A DNA stretch of 29,553 nucleotides from a virus: the IMG/VR virus record IMGVR_UViG_3300021375_000115, positions 1 to 29,553 of that record. One strand, written 5' to 3'. Below, piece after piece: positions 1-11,400 of this stretch. Positions within the stretch are counted from its first letter, which is position 1. Every line of letters begins with the position of its first letter. The notes under the pieces are model-generated. The model was not told where the DNA came from. It was given only the letters and a program-made list of their open reading frames with translations, and searched no databases. The position numbers and the translations under genes are program-made.

Positions 1-3000
1 TTGCTAAACCGCTTCCGCCTAATGTAAAATCTTGTCCTGAAATTTGTAGTACTGTTGTTTTACTACCAGCCGCCTCCATACTGCCTGTAGCATTTGAAAG
101 ATTTACTACTGAACCATTTACAGTTGATGACACAGTAAATGTTGTATAAAATTCTGATAGGTCTTCAGGTTGTATTACGTCTATGTCTTTAACGTAATAT
201 ATGGTATTTAAATTTAATCCACCTAACCCAGTACCAGAAAATATAATAGGCATTCCTGCTTCTAACGTTGTTGGAGAAGTAGTTGGTGTACTTACAGCAA
301 TCATGTTATTAGATGCTGTTGTATTTGATAGTGTCCAAGTGTCTGCGTTAAAAGATGTTACTGCTTGAGCAACAATATTGGCATTTGTTTCTATCTTACT
401 ATTAATTATTGTGGCTATGTTCGCCATTTCTGTTACACCAGATAAATCAATTGTATGTGCAGTATTGCTACTAAGGTGATCTGTAATAGTAATATTATTA
501 ATACCTGTAATATTTGCCGCAGGTATAAGGTCACTACTTGCAACTGTTACAGAATTAAATTTAATATTCGCACCCGTTACATTTACATTACCTAAAATAG
601 TTTGAACAGTTGCAAGTTCATTATATCCAGAACCTCCCTCCGTTATTTCTATACTGGATATAACACCGTCTATTAAATTTACTTTTCCTGTTGCTTGTTT
701 GCCACCTGATTCTGTGGGTGCAGATATCTCTATTTCTGGAACTGTGTCATAAGAACTTTTGTTTTCTGTTACTAGGATTTCTTTAATAAATCCTGTCGTA
801 TCTTCTGGAAACTCTAGTTTGAAAAGTTGTGGGTCTTGAACCATGTCTTTCTTAGTAAGTGAAAGTTCAATACTTTGTTCGTTATCTATATCACCGAACT
901 CACCTACTTTAAGAGCCCATTCGTCAAATACGGTTACATTACCTTGTACAATAGAATTACTTTTAGCAAGTTTTCCAATGCCTGTTAATGTACCTTTATT
1001 TTGTATCATACCCTTAAAGAATTCTACTTGCTGATCATCTAGAATATCTAAATCTGTTAAGTAAGATTTCTGATCAAATCCAAAAAGTCCTCTTGATGCT
1101 TGGTATACTTGTTTATCAACTGGTATGAATCCTAGATTATGATAGTCGCCCATTGTTGATGTAATATTGTCTAAGTTAGGCTGTAATTCTTCTCCATTAA
1201 TAATAAATCCTTCACTGCTTAACCTACCTTCCCAACCCAATGTTCTTTTTGCTTTTATAAAAAGTCTATCTTGTTTTTGGTTATATAATGTATTAAAAAT
1301 TGTATCAGCAAAGTCTGTTTTATTGTCGACAATCAAAGCATGTTCTGTTTGCTTAGTGTATAATATAGCAGAGTATATTTGTTTTCCTGCAGGAGGAGTT
1401 ATTTCTATATTATTTCCTTCCCTTACAATACCACAATTTTTAGGATTAATAGATACTCCATTTTCATCTAATAATGAAAATTGGTTTTGATCTATTACCT
1501 TGACTTCAGCAACAAACTCATTTGTTTTAGCAAAGGAAACTTTGTTGGACAATGGAGATAAATCTAATGTATTACCTATTTCCCATCCGCCTGTTTCCCA
1601 GAATAGGAATTGTTCTGCAGAATAGTTCCAATCTCTGACATCGTTTATGCTATTATCATATTCACCAAAATTAAATCCTAATGAAGCATGGTATCTACCT
1701 AAACTAATTAGGAAATCAAATACACTTTGTACTGTTAGGAACTCTTTATCGTAATCTATACGTTTAATTATTCCTGTAGAGTTCGTATAAACGACACCAG
1801 TTGCGCCTCCTGTTGTTGGCAATGCTGGTAGTAAAGTCCATTCAGCAGTTATAAAGCCTGTGTCTGCATCTATATCATTCTTTGCTTGATAATATTGATC
1901 TAAATATTTTACAATACTATTTTGAGGATATGCAACTGTGGATGACCAGTTTGCAAAACTTACAGGATCTCCGCCTCTTGTAATACTTTGGCTTGGGCCG
2001 GAAGTGTCTGATTCTAAGATATTAAAGTATGTATTATTTTTATCGTAACCTCTTACTTTATATCCGTTTGTAGATTTCTCAACTATTACACCGCTATAAG
2101 CATTCCTAGATTTATATGGAGAATTATGCAACTCCAGTTGTATGTTTTCATCTGGTATAATTAAACTTGTAGATGTCCCTGTTGTACTGTATTGGTCTGT
2201 TCTTATCGTAGCAGTATCTTTATCAATAAATCCTGCCATTCTATGTCCAAGTTTTACATTTAAGGATTTTAATTTATCATAAAAATCTGTTGTAATATCA
2301 AGTCCTTGGAAGTTAAGATAACTTTTAATAAATTGAGTATAACCAATATTAGTTAAGAAGTTTCCATTTGTATCCTTTGTGCCGTGAACAGTAAAGTTAT
2401 CTGCTGATTTGTAATCCCAAGACTTTCTAGATGTTTTGTCTACTAGTACCTTTTTATTCATAGGTGGTACAACAAGTCTTGTTGGGTCACCAAACATCGT
2501 TGCGAACATACCTGGTTTGGCTAATAACAATGCCTGTGAAATTGCAAATGGATATGCTTCAGAATATTTCCATGCATTTTCAACAGGAGCACCGTCGCCA
2601 AATCTCCAGTCTTCGTTAATTGCTACAGTATTAGATTTTGTTTCACTATAAGAACTAGTAATTGCTGATGTGGCTGTTGAACTGGTATATCCTGTTCCTA
2701 ATGTATTAAGTTCTTTGTTCTGTGGTTGTGCATAATATCTGTTACCATATGTTAATGCATTATGATTAGTTGTATCATTGTTTTCTCCACCGCCTACTGC
2801 GTAAGGAAACATTGGTTTACCACTGTCGTCTATGGTACAAACATAATATTTAATTTGTGCACCACTTGAATCAGGGGTTACACCAACTCGTTGATTCCAT
2901 CTACCTGCGTAACCGTTTTGACCTGCTAGGGAAGAGTTCCAAGTGTAGTCTTCTACAAATGCACCAGTATGGTCTCCACCTGGACCACTCCCTCTTATAC

Positions 3001-6000
3001 CTTCTTTAAGTACAAACGAACTTTTAATATTTGTTATATCACTTGTAGCATCTAAAGGATCTGAATATCCGTAAGGGCCGTAAATAGGCAAACCGTCAAA
3101 TGCCCAGCCTATAATGCCCGAATGTGTTGTTGTATTACCCCATGCAGATGTATTTGACATATCAACAGTTGGTACATAAGTTTTTGTTACACCGTTACTG
3201 TCAGTTTCTGCAATAGTATTACTTGATCTATTTCTATTTTTAAATTCGTTGTTATAATGCCAAACATCTTCACTGTTCCAACTATCATTATCTTTAATAT
3301 TATATAAAGGTAAACCATTTACTAGAACACCTATTGCATTGCTCTGTAAGGATATATTACTATTAGGAACAGCAACTAAGTCTACTCTAGGTATATTATA
3401 ATTACCACTTCCTTGTTTTACATTACTTAAGGTTGTATCAATTTTAGTAGTTGCATAGTTAGGAATGTTTTTTCCTGTTACATAAACATTACTACTATCA
3501 AACCCTACTGATAGTCCGTCTGTTAATAAGAAACTAGTTGTAAGGTATCCTAAAGAATTATCTACTGTAGCATTAGTGTATGCCTTATTAAGTGTTGTTG
3601 TTCCGGTAGTCTGTATATCATAAGGAGACTTTAAGGTTCCTGTTGAACTTACTGGTAATATATTTGATAAACCAATTCTTCTATATGGATTTGTTGTTAT
3701 GGATTTATATAAGCCTGATGTGAAGTTCTCTCTGTCTCCGTCTCTAATAATACCCTCTTCTAAATCATCCCACATAGGAACATTATTACTGCTATAATCT
3801 GTATATGTAGATGTAATATATAGAGTATCCCACCAATTAGGTTTTTCTGTGAATCCTAGCATTTCCCAAGGGTGTGTATGAGGTCTTACTGTGTCATAAT
3901 GATATTCAAAATATCCTCTCCAATGTCCTGGTAAATCAGTTGTTCCTCTATAGTTCCATGTGAACTCATCACTGGAATCATATATTTCATTTTTAATATA
4001 ATCTACGTTATTACTTTGTACCCAGTCTGCAAAACTATTCCTTAATAGATCAAACCATTCATTTTGCGATAAGTTGTCTGGTCTAAAATAACCTGATTTA
4101 ACATCAGTATAATTATATCCAGGTAAACTATTTGCACTTCTGAATTCTTTTTTAGCAGAGTTATAAATTCTTCTTTCAAATTCTAGTAATACGTCGTCTC
4201 TTGTATCACCTAATAACACCGACTTACTTCCGTCATGTCCTAATAATAATTGTACTGTAGTAGTAAAAGAATTATCTGTTATAATCATAGGTTCGTACAG
4301 AGGGAACAGTCCCATAGTACTAGGCGTAGGCGGTAACTCTGCACTATCTCTTTCTTTGTCATACAATCTTACTAGAAGTTTATCTCCTAGTTGATTATCA
4401 TATGTGCTGGATAAGTTTACTGTAATGGAGTTTGATGTATTTGTAATAGTGTAGTCATGGTCTACATCTAGAAGTACTTGAGCTGTTCCTCGTTGCCTAT
4501 ATACTAATAAAGAATTTTCAATTTTGCTAAGATCTAAATATTTTGCTATTTGATAATTTAAAACATCAATAGAGTTTATTGTAAACACTTCTTCAGTAAA
4601 GTTATCTCCAAATGGAATTACATATGACTGTTGGAATACATTATTGCCAACACTAAATGTTACAACATTTCTTAATACTTTCTCTAATATGAAATCTGTT
4701 TTTAAATCTGTTGTATCAAAGTCTGTAAAATATTTTGTAAGTTCTGATCTTAATCTACCTTTGTATCTAATATATTCTTGCTCTGAAAATCTTAATGCTT
4801 CTAGTAGGTTATGAGGTTGATCATTTAATAAGAATGATGCAAGTCTTAAATCTTCTTCTGCTTTAACAATATCTTTAGCATGTTTACTATTTTTACTAGT
4901 ATCTTTAAAATTATTATTTCCTAATGCATTACCAGTAAATCCGTCTTGGTTAGACATATAGTTTTTAAAATGCTGTAAATACTCTGGTTCGGAAATACTT
5001 ATTATATCTTCGTTATCAGAATTATGTGCCCAACTTAGTGGAGTCTCATATTTGCTAATTGATCTTTCATTTATCAATCCGTTTCTATCACTAATTGCTT
5101 TTATCTCAATGATATCATCTTTAACAAAGTTGTAAGTTGTAAATTCTATAATACCATTTGATGTATAGGTAAAATCTGTTCTTGGTGTACCATTTACTAA
5201 TACATTAATGTCGTATCCAGAAGCATTATCTGTATTAACTTTTGGATTACACCCTATGAAGAATTTGTTAAATGCATTTGTTACATCAAAGGAATTTACA
5301 TAATAAAATGTTTTAATCGCTTGTTCAAACTTATTGTCTGAGTTTTTCCAATAAGAATGGTACTCAGATGTTTGTTTTAATAGTTTATAATAATAGTATC
5401 CTGGAACATCTGTTTTTGTTACATTACCATAATTAACTACTTCGGTACCTAAAAAGTTTTCAAAATCTATTTCACTTGTACTTTTAAAAGGTTTGAAAGA
5501 TAATGGAAATCCTAGTACTGTATCATTTGTACCTGTTCCTATCTTATAGTTAAATATTTTATTACCGTTGAATGATGTATTTGGAAATATATCTTCGTCT
5601 GTGAAGTCTTGACCTTTATCATCATACATCTTCATTAAAGGTGCTTGATGTAGTTGTTCTTTAACCTGACAGAGTTCTAATTTATTGTTGTTCCACCAGT
5701 ATTCTTTACCATATCCAAATAGACCTGCTTTAATATTTACTTGGTCTCCTTGTATAAATGTAAGAGGAACAAATCCAGTTTCTCCTTCTTCAACTCCCGC
5801 AGGATTTAAATTAGGGTCTCCAACTTTAGATAAACTTATTAGTCCACTTACATGAGACACTTTATATACATGTTTTGAAACTATGGGTTCATCGTTAGGG
5901 AAAATAATGGTTGTACCAATACTTAGTGGGGCATCATCTATTAATGAGCCCGTTACCAATCCGTCTACTTCTACTTTAGAAAGAGTTCTACTTACAACTG

Positions 6001-8446
6001 ATATTTCTCCTACAAATTTATAACCAAAGTTATATAATTCTATGTCTTTATCAAATTCTAAAATAGGTCTTGTTGCTTGATATCTTTTATCAGGTACTGT
6101 GGCACCTGCATCTAAAAAGTTTTGTCTATGGTGCCAAAAATTAATTCTACTCCAAATATTTCTGTTAGCGGCTCCTCTTTGTAATACATTATAGTCTGGA
6201 CTTTCTTGTGCTGTCTTTCCTCCCCATATTGCATCACCGTCACCATCACCGTCGGCATCTCTATCCCAACCAAAATCTTCGTTTGTGTCAGGCGAACCAC
6301 CTAGGTAAAATTCTCCAGTAACTGGGTCTACGCCAGTCAATGCCATTGAGGATAATCCAGTAATAAATGTTCCATCTACATTTGATGTTAGTTGGAACAT
6401 GCTTGTTCTAATTTGGAATTCTGCACCTCTACCTACAAATGTTATTGTAGATTCTGAGTTTTGATCTAATATTACAGGATTATCTAATACTACTACATCT
6501 CCAATTCTAGCAATATCAAATCTAAGAGCGTTTCCACCACCGTTTCCTAAATCACTATCGCTAATTGTAATTAAATCATTTACTGCATGGCCAGTACCAC
6601 CGTTTAAAAGTTCTATATTAGTATCACCAAACGTAATTACGTCACTTACATTGAATGTTAATGTACCTGAATTATTACTTCCTAATAATCCGTCATTAAT
6701 TGTAATTGTTTCGCTATCAACGAAATCTATACCACCGTCAATAATTGTTACAACTGCATTGCCATTACCGTCTGCAACTATTTTAAAAATAGCATCTACA
6801 CCATTTGCACTTGTTGATATATTACCTATATGACCTAAGTTTGTCATGTCAACTATGTGTGTACCTGTTACATTACTATTGCTGAGTGTTGCACCTGCTA
6901 CTGCTGTTATACCTTGTGGTTTTTGTATTTCGTATACTTTAAATGTAATATCGGGCCCACCGACAGAATCTATACTACTACCGGCTAAAGTAATTGTGTC
7001 GTTTCTTCTGTAACCTGTTCCGCCACTATCAACTGATACTGCTACATGAGGACTATTACCACTAAAGTCATCATAAACAACTTTGAAAGTTGCTCCAGTA
7101 CCATTTCCTGATGTTGTACTTGCAACATTATTTTTAATAAGAGTTGTTCTTGCTGTTTTAATTGCTGTATTTGATGACCATGTTGAATAACCGTCATCTA
7201 CACTATGTATACTTAAAAGGTTTGTCTCACCTATTACCGTAACTCTAAATGATTGTCCTGTTCCTGTACCACTTGTTGTACCTGATACTGTATAAATACC
7301 GCCTGTTCTATTAGTATCATAACGAGCAACCACATTGTCTATAGACTGTATTGCAGATGAAGTAGTTGATTCTACTAAACTACTTTGTCCGTCTACGGTT
7401 GCTAGTTGTCCTTCTTTTACATTAGTGGTGCTATTAATTGCTAAAACTTTGTATGGTGTAGGAATGCTTTTAAGATCGTTATCGAAGAAGTCTATATAAG
7501 TGTCTGCTGTATTAATATTTGTAGAAACAGTATCACTATCTAAAACTAAGTTTATTTGACCACTGTAATTTGCACCTGAATTTGTAACCGTAACATCTGA
7601 TATAGATCCAATGGAATTAGCATTCGCTGTTGCTGTTGCAAGTGTGGTATTTGCTCCTGTAAAACTTACTGTTGGATTTACATAACCAATACCAGGATTA
7701 GATATAACAACTGATGATATATTTCCAGCGGTGTATTTTACATTGCTGTCTGTTTCTGTAAAATTAGTATTATCCCAACTATTTAAAATAGCAATGGCAT
7801 ATGGTGAACCAATATTTTGTTCTTTAGGAATTAATGTAATACTTTCGCCTACACCTTCTACATAAAAATCTTTATTAGTTTTATTTTCTGGTATAACATA
7901 TTGACCACCAAAGGTTACTACCATACCATTTTTAAATGTAATACCGTTAGGTGAGGTAAAATCCTTTTTGCCTAATACTTCTGTGTCTATGTCAATTGGA
8001 TTTGTTAATGTACCTGTAATTGTAATAGATGGTAAATCATTATTACTCCAATAGTATTCCTGATAGTTTACAAATTTATCTATGTCAATAGGAGGTAAGA
8101 AACTTTGATATTCTGTAGCAAATAATCTATTATGGTTTTTTGTGTTTACGCCTGAAATACTTAATGTGTCAACTAATTCATCATAAAAAATAAAGTTTTC
8201 ACTTGTACCTGTTGTTGTATTTAAATTATTAACTGCTGGAGATAAACTATAATGATGCCTTGTTGCTGTTGCTTCTCTAATATAAGAACCATCTGAATTG
8301 TAGTTTGCAGAATCCTGCTTTCCTAAAAATCCAGTAATAACTTCTATATTTGATGCACTGAATAATTGTTCTACAGTTGTTTCAAAAAAGTTCTTATTAG
8401 CCTCAGTCTGTAAAACTTCAGGTAATTGTTTATAAATTTTAGCCAT
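1..8446 (-). CDS. Giant tail/baseplate structural protein with YHYH-like domain (3' end outside window)
   Basis: The frame stays open from the ATG at 8446 to base 1, giving at least 2815 codons; the C-terminus lies outside the window. The N-terminus (MAKIYKQLPEVLQTEANKNF, then a region around FVNYQEYYW) has the look of the giant virion proteins encoded after gp6 in marine T4-like phages, where T4 has gp7 (about 1030 aa). Residues about 230-630 contain recurrent glycine-rich modules of the type GGTGY..NDTITI. An acidic DRDADGDGDGDA loop lies near residue 728. At about residues 1700-1790 an IGVLVNGLPLY segment followed by HSGIIGWAFDGLPIYG resembles the YHYH domain, although the YHYH tetrad itself is not visible. 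The start overlaps the gp6 stop as TAATG, so the gene is probably translated by coupling. A virion role is well supported; the gp7 equivalence is positional inference. Confidence 0.85.
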   Translation of the reverse strand, partial: MAKIYKQLPEVLQTEANKNFFETTVEQLFSASNIEVITGFLGKQDSANYNSDGSYIREATATRHHYSLSPAVNNLNTTTGTSENFIFYDELVDTLSISGVNTKNHNRLFATEYQSFLPPIDIDKFVNYQEYYWSNNDLPSITITGTLTNPIDIDTEVLGKKDFTSPNGITFKNGMVVTFGGQYVIPENKTNKDFYVEGVGESITLIPKEQNIGSPYAIAILNSWDNTNFTETDSNVKYTAGNISSVVISNPGIGYVNPTVSFTGANTTLATATANANSIGSISDVTVTNSGANYSGQINLVLDSDTVSTNINTADTYIDFFDNDLKSIPTPYKVLAINSTTNVKEGQLATVDGQSSLVESTTSSAIQSIDNVVARYDTNRTGGIYTVSGTTSGTGTGQSFRVTVIGETNLLSIHSVDDGYSTWSSNTAIKTARTTLIKNNVASTTSGNGTGATFKVVYDDFSGNSPHVAVSVDSGGTGYRRNDTITLAGSSIDSVGGPDITFKVYEIQKPQGITAVAGATLSNSNVTGTHIVDMTNLGHIGNISTSANGVDAIFKIVADGNGNAVVTIIDGGIDFVDSETITINDGLLGSNNSGTLTFNVSDVITFGDTNIELLNGGTGHAVNDLITISDSDLGNGGGNALRFDIARIGDVVVLDNPVILDQNSESTITFVGRGAEFQIRTSMFQLTSNVDGTFITGLSSMALTGVDPVTGEFYLGGSPDTNEDFGWDRDADGDGDGDAIWGGKTAQESPDYNVLQRGAANRNIWSRINFWHHRQNFLDAGATVPDKRYQATRPILEFDKDIELYNFGYKFVGEISVVSRTLSKVEVDGLVTGSLIDDAPLSIGTTIIFPNDEPIVSKHVYKVSHVSGLISLSKVGDPNLNPAGVEEGETGFVPLTFIQGDQVNIKAGLFGYGKEYWWNNNKLELCQVKEQLHQAPLMKMYDDKGQDFTDEDIFPNTSFNGNKIFNYKIGTGTNDTVLGFPLSFKPFKSTSEIDFENFLGTEVVNYGNVTKTDVPGYYYYKLLKQTSEYHSYWKNSDNKFEQAIKTFYYVNSFDVTNAFNKFFIGCNPKVNTDNASGYDINVLVNGTPRTDFTYTSNGIIEFTTYNFVKDDIIEIKAISDRNGLINERSISKYETPLSWAHNSDNEDIISISEPEYLQHFKNYMSNQDGFTGNALGNNNFKDTSKNSKHAKDIVKAEEDLRLASFLLNDQPHNLLEALRFSEQEYIRYKGRLRSELTKYFTDFDTTDLKTDFILEKVLRNVVTFSVGNNVFQQSYVIPFGDNFTEEVFTINSIDVLNYQIAKYLDLSKIENSLLVYRQRGTAQVLLDVDHDYTITNTSNSITVNLSSTYDNQLGDKLLVRLYDKERDSAELPPTPSTMGLFPLYEPMIITDNSFTTTVQLLLGHDGSKSVLLGDTRDDVLLEFERRIYNSAKKEFRSANSLPGYNYTDVKSGYFRPDNLSQNEWFDLLRNSFADWVQSNNVDYIKNEIYDSSDEFTWNYRGTTDLPGHWRGYFEYHYDTVRPHTHPWEMLGFTEKPNWWDTLYITSTYTDYSSNNVPMWDDLEEGIIRDGDRENFTSGLYKSITTNPYRRIGLSNILPVSSTGTLKSPYDIQTTGTTTLNKAYTNATVDNSLGYLTTSFLLTDGLSVGFDSSNVYVTGKNIPNYATTKIDTTLSNVKQGSGNYNIPRVDLVAVPNSNISLQSNAIGVLVNGLPLYNIKDNDSWNSEDVWHYNNEFKNRNRSSNTIAETDSNGVTKTYVPTVDMSNTSAWGNTTTHSGIIGWAFDGLPIYGPYGYSDPLDATSDITNIKSSFVLKEGIRGSGPGGDHTGAFVEDYTWNSSLAGQNGYAGRWNQRVGVTPDSSGAQIKYYVCTIDDSGKPMFPYAVGGGENNDTTNHNALTYGNRYYAQPQNKELNTLGTGYTSSTATSAITSSYSETKSNTVAINEDWRFGDGAPVENAWKYSEAYPFAISQALLLAKPGMFATMFGDPTRLVVPPMNKKVLVDKTSRKSWDYKSADNFTVHGTKDTNGNFLTNIGYTQFIKSYLNFQGLDITTDFYDKLKSLNVKLGHRMAGFIDKDTATIRTDQYSTTGTSTSLIIPDENIQLELHNSPYKSRNAYSGVIVEKSTNGYKVRGYDKNNTYFNILESDTSGPSQSITRGGDPVSFANWSSTVAYPQNSIVKYLDQYYQAKNDIDADTGFITAEWTLLPALPTTGGATGVVYTNSTGIIKRIDYDKEFLTVQSVFDFLISLGRYHASLGFNFGEYDNSINDVRDWNYSAEQFLFWETGGWEIGNTLDLSPLSNKVSFAKTNEFVAEVKVIDQNQFSLLDENGVSINPKNCGIVREGNNIEITPPAGKQIYSAILYTKQTEHALIVDNKTDFADTIFNTLYNQKQDRLFIKAKRTLGWEGRLSSEGFIINGEELQPNLDNITSTMGDYHNLGFIPVDKQVYQASRGLFGFDQKSYLTDLDILDDQQVEFFKGMIQNKGTLTGIGKLAKSNSIVQGNVTVFDEWALKVGEFGDIDNEQSIELSLTKKDMVQDPQLFKLEFPEDTTGFIKEILVTENKSSYDTVPEIEISAPTESGGKQATGKVNLIDGVISSIEITEGGSGYNELATVQTILGNVNVTGANIKFNSVTVASSDLIPAANITGINNITITDHLSSNTAHTIDLSGVTEMANIATIINSKIETNANIVAQAVTSFNADTWTLSNTTASNNMIAVSTPTTSPTTLEAGMPIIFSGTGLGGLNLNTIYYVKDIDVIQPEDLSEFYTTFTVSSTVNGSVVNLSNATGSMEAAGSKTTVLQISGQDFTLGGSGLA

Positions 8447-11400
8447 TAATAACCACTTCCGCTTGAACCAGAGCCGGACCCGCCACTGCTACTGGTTGTA
8501 TTAGTTGTTGTACTTGCATTTCCTGTATATGTACCATGGAACATTGTTGAGCCCATAACTAAACCGTTAGGCATGTAAAAAGTTGTTCCGTAAAATACAT
8601 GAGTATGACTTGTACCATTTCCTGCATTATTTGAATTTGTTTCGTTTGAATACAAAGGATAATACCCGTTAATTGCATATGGACCCGTACTTGCTGATGC
8701 ATTGTTTGTTGTATATACAGATCCTGATGTAGAACCTGATAATGTTGTTCTAGATATTTTATCTATAACTTCAATATCGGCAACTGTTGCCGTATTTAAG
8801 AACAACTCATCTGCTTCTGCCTTAACAGAGAACAAGTCTCCAAATTTACCTGTAGAATTTCTTGGTAATATAACTAAACTACCTAGCAATCCTGCTAGTT
8901 GAGAGTGTACATAACTAGATAATTCTGTAAAATAAAATGTTTCGCCGAAGTCCCAGTTTGTTGCATCAAAGTATTGATTGAATGCTGTAATTACTTTAGA
9001 CTTTAGTTCGTTATCACTTATACCTTCGTTCAATTTTACAATTCTAAACTTTGCTTGTAATTCAGGACTTGCATCACTACCAAATATCTTTTTAAATTTA
9101 CCACTTCTATATATAATAGTATCACTAGCACTCTTAAATTCTTCTAACTCAGCAAACTCAGTTGCTAATTCGTTTGAAGTTGGTGGTAGAGGATAAATTG
9201 TTCCTGGAACATTAATGTATTTTTTAATATCTTCATAATAGTTTTTTGTTAGTACTAGCATTTCTACTACATTACTAATACTAGGATCTATTCTTACGTC
9301 TTTATTGGCAACATGTTCCCATTTAAATATCATAGGTGTTACTTCAGGAAGTAAACTGTTTTGTGTCATGCCTCTTCCATTGTAAACTGCACAATCTGTT
9401 GTTTCAACTGCGTTTACATGTTCTGAGTTAGTACTACTTGGTGTCATTAGGTATATTTTATCAGTATTAGCAACATATACTTTTAAGCCTGATGCATAAC
9501 CATCAGTATTATTTAATTTTGATGTTACTATATTGTATGAGTCAACAACTAACCAACTAAGATTACTAAATGCTATATTGTTTGTATAAGTTTTAGGACT
9601 TATTGTAGCAGTTGTACCTGAACCTATAATGTCTACATCTATTTCTTCTCTAAGATCTAAAATTCCACCAGATACTGGACGTTCGTATGTATATCCATCA
9701 TAGTCTAAATAGTTTTCTAAAAATACTAAGTCTTCTTCTCCAACAAAATCCTTAAATTGTAATGGTTTATCAGGCACTAGATCGTTATCTGTATCAAAAG
9801 GTGCAACAATAACTTTTGAAGGATCAGTATATCCATCTGCTTCTTTGAATGTGTCAACAATATGCCAATCTATGTTTTCTTTAAGACGTTGCTTGTAATT
9901 TTCGTATCTAATTCTGATCTTATCTGTACTTGTAACAGCCGTAATATCAGTTGCATAAAGATAATTATTATCTTCTAAGTTTCCATATTGTACAGTACCT
10001 GTTTTTGCTGATGCATTTGCCTCAACTAGTTGCACATTGCCTCTATAATTGGTTCCACTGCCTCCGTGTGCTATAGGTACCGTTGTACCTGCTGTACCAT
10101 AAGAATATACATCACTGTTTGCGTTGCTAAATCCATTTACCATAGTATTACCATGGTAAATTTCTACCTGTGATGTTGTAGGGTTATATGCTTTATATGT
10201 AATATTACCATTACTATCAAAAATGTTATAACCAAATGTAGCATTTGTAAAACTTACATTAATTTTGCCTGGTATTCGACTTACTCTTCCCATATTGTTT
10301 GCTACGGTCATGTTTCCACTTATTTCAGGTGATACGCCATCATCAAAATATGTATTGAGCGTTACTGTTGCATCATTTACAAATAAATCTTTAGAAATCA
10401 CGTTTGCTTTTGCAGAACCTTCGCCCCTTAATATACCAAAATTACTTATCCAATCAATTTCGATATCAAACCAATTTGTATCTCTAGATCTTAATGGTAA
10501 TTCTAATTGATACTGGTTAGGGTCTGTAACAGTTCCTGTTTCTTCACTAAACCATTTGTTACCTGTATTTCCTGTACCGTCTAGGTACCATCTAAATGTT
10601 TCTGAACTACCAGGTTGGTTATTAAATGTTGTAATTGATATCTTATCTGTATTTGCTTTGTTATCACTATCTAAAACTTTAATATTTTTAACATTGTAAA
10701 ATTTAATATCTTCTTTACTATTAAAAACGTATTGTTCTCCACGAATAGTCACATTGTATCTGTAAGAATTTAAATCTACTGCTTCGTATTCAAATAATAT
10801 TAACCAACTAGCATCATTTGGAGTATTGTTTTTACTTCCTGCATTACTTACATCAAATTTACCAGTTTTATCAAGGTTTGCATTTTCAATTACATACCAT
10901 TGGTCTGCTAAAAGGCCGTCTGTTATGTTTGTTGGTGCAAATCCTATACCAAATGTTTTTTTGTTCTCCATTTGTGACTGAACGTCTGGTAATTCTGATC
11001 CCTGTAGTTTTTTTCTTAGTGTCACAATAACTTCTGTTACTCTCCATCCTGTAGGAATAGAGGAACTAAGTGTCCATGGACCTGTTGATGTACTAAGTCC
11101 AGAAGATAGTAACCCTGCATTGGATTCTTTAGTAATTCTAACCCATTTATACTCAGTCATATCACTTGGGTTTACTAATTTAAGGAAATTGTTTTCTTGG
11201 AACTGTTTAAATGATACAAATGTATTTGTTAATACCTTTTCTGTACCGGCCGCTCCTGCACTTGATGTTTCTGTAAAGTAACCTGTTGTTCCTGTTAGTT
11301 TTACGGGTAGAGGGTTCCATTTAACACCTAAACTCTCTATATCAAAACTATTAGTTTTGTATTTTTTCCATTTATCTCTGAAAGAGTCGTAAACATAGTT

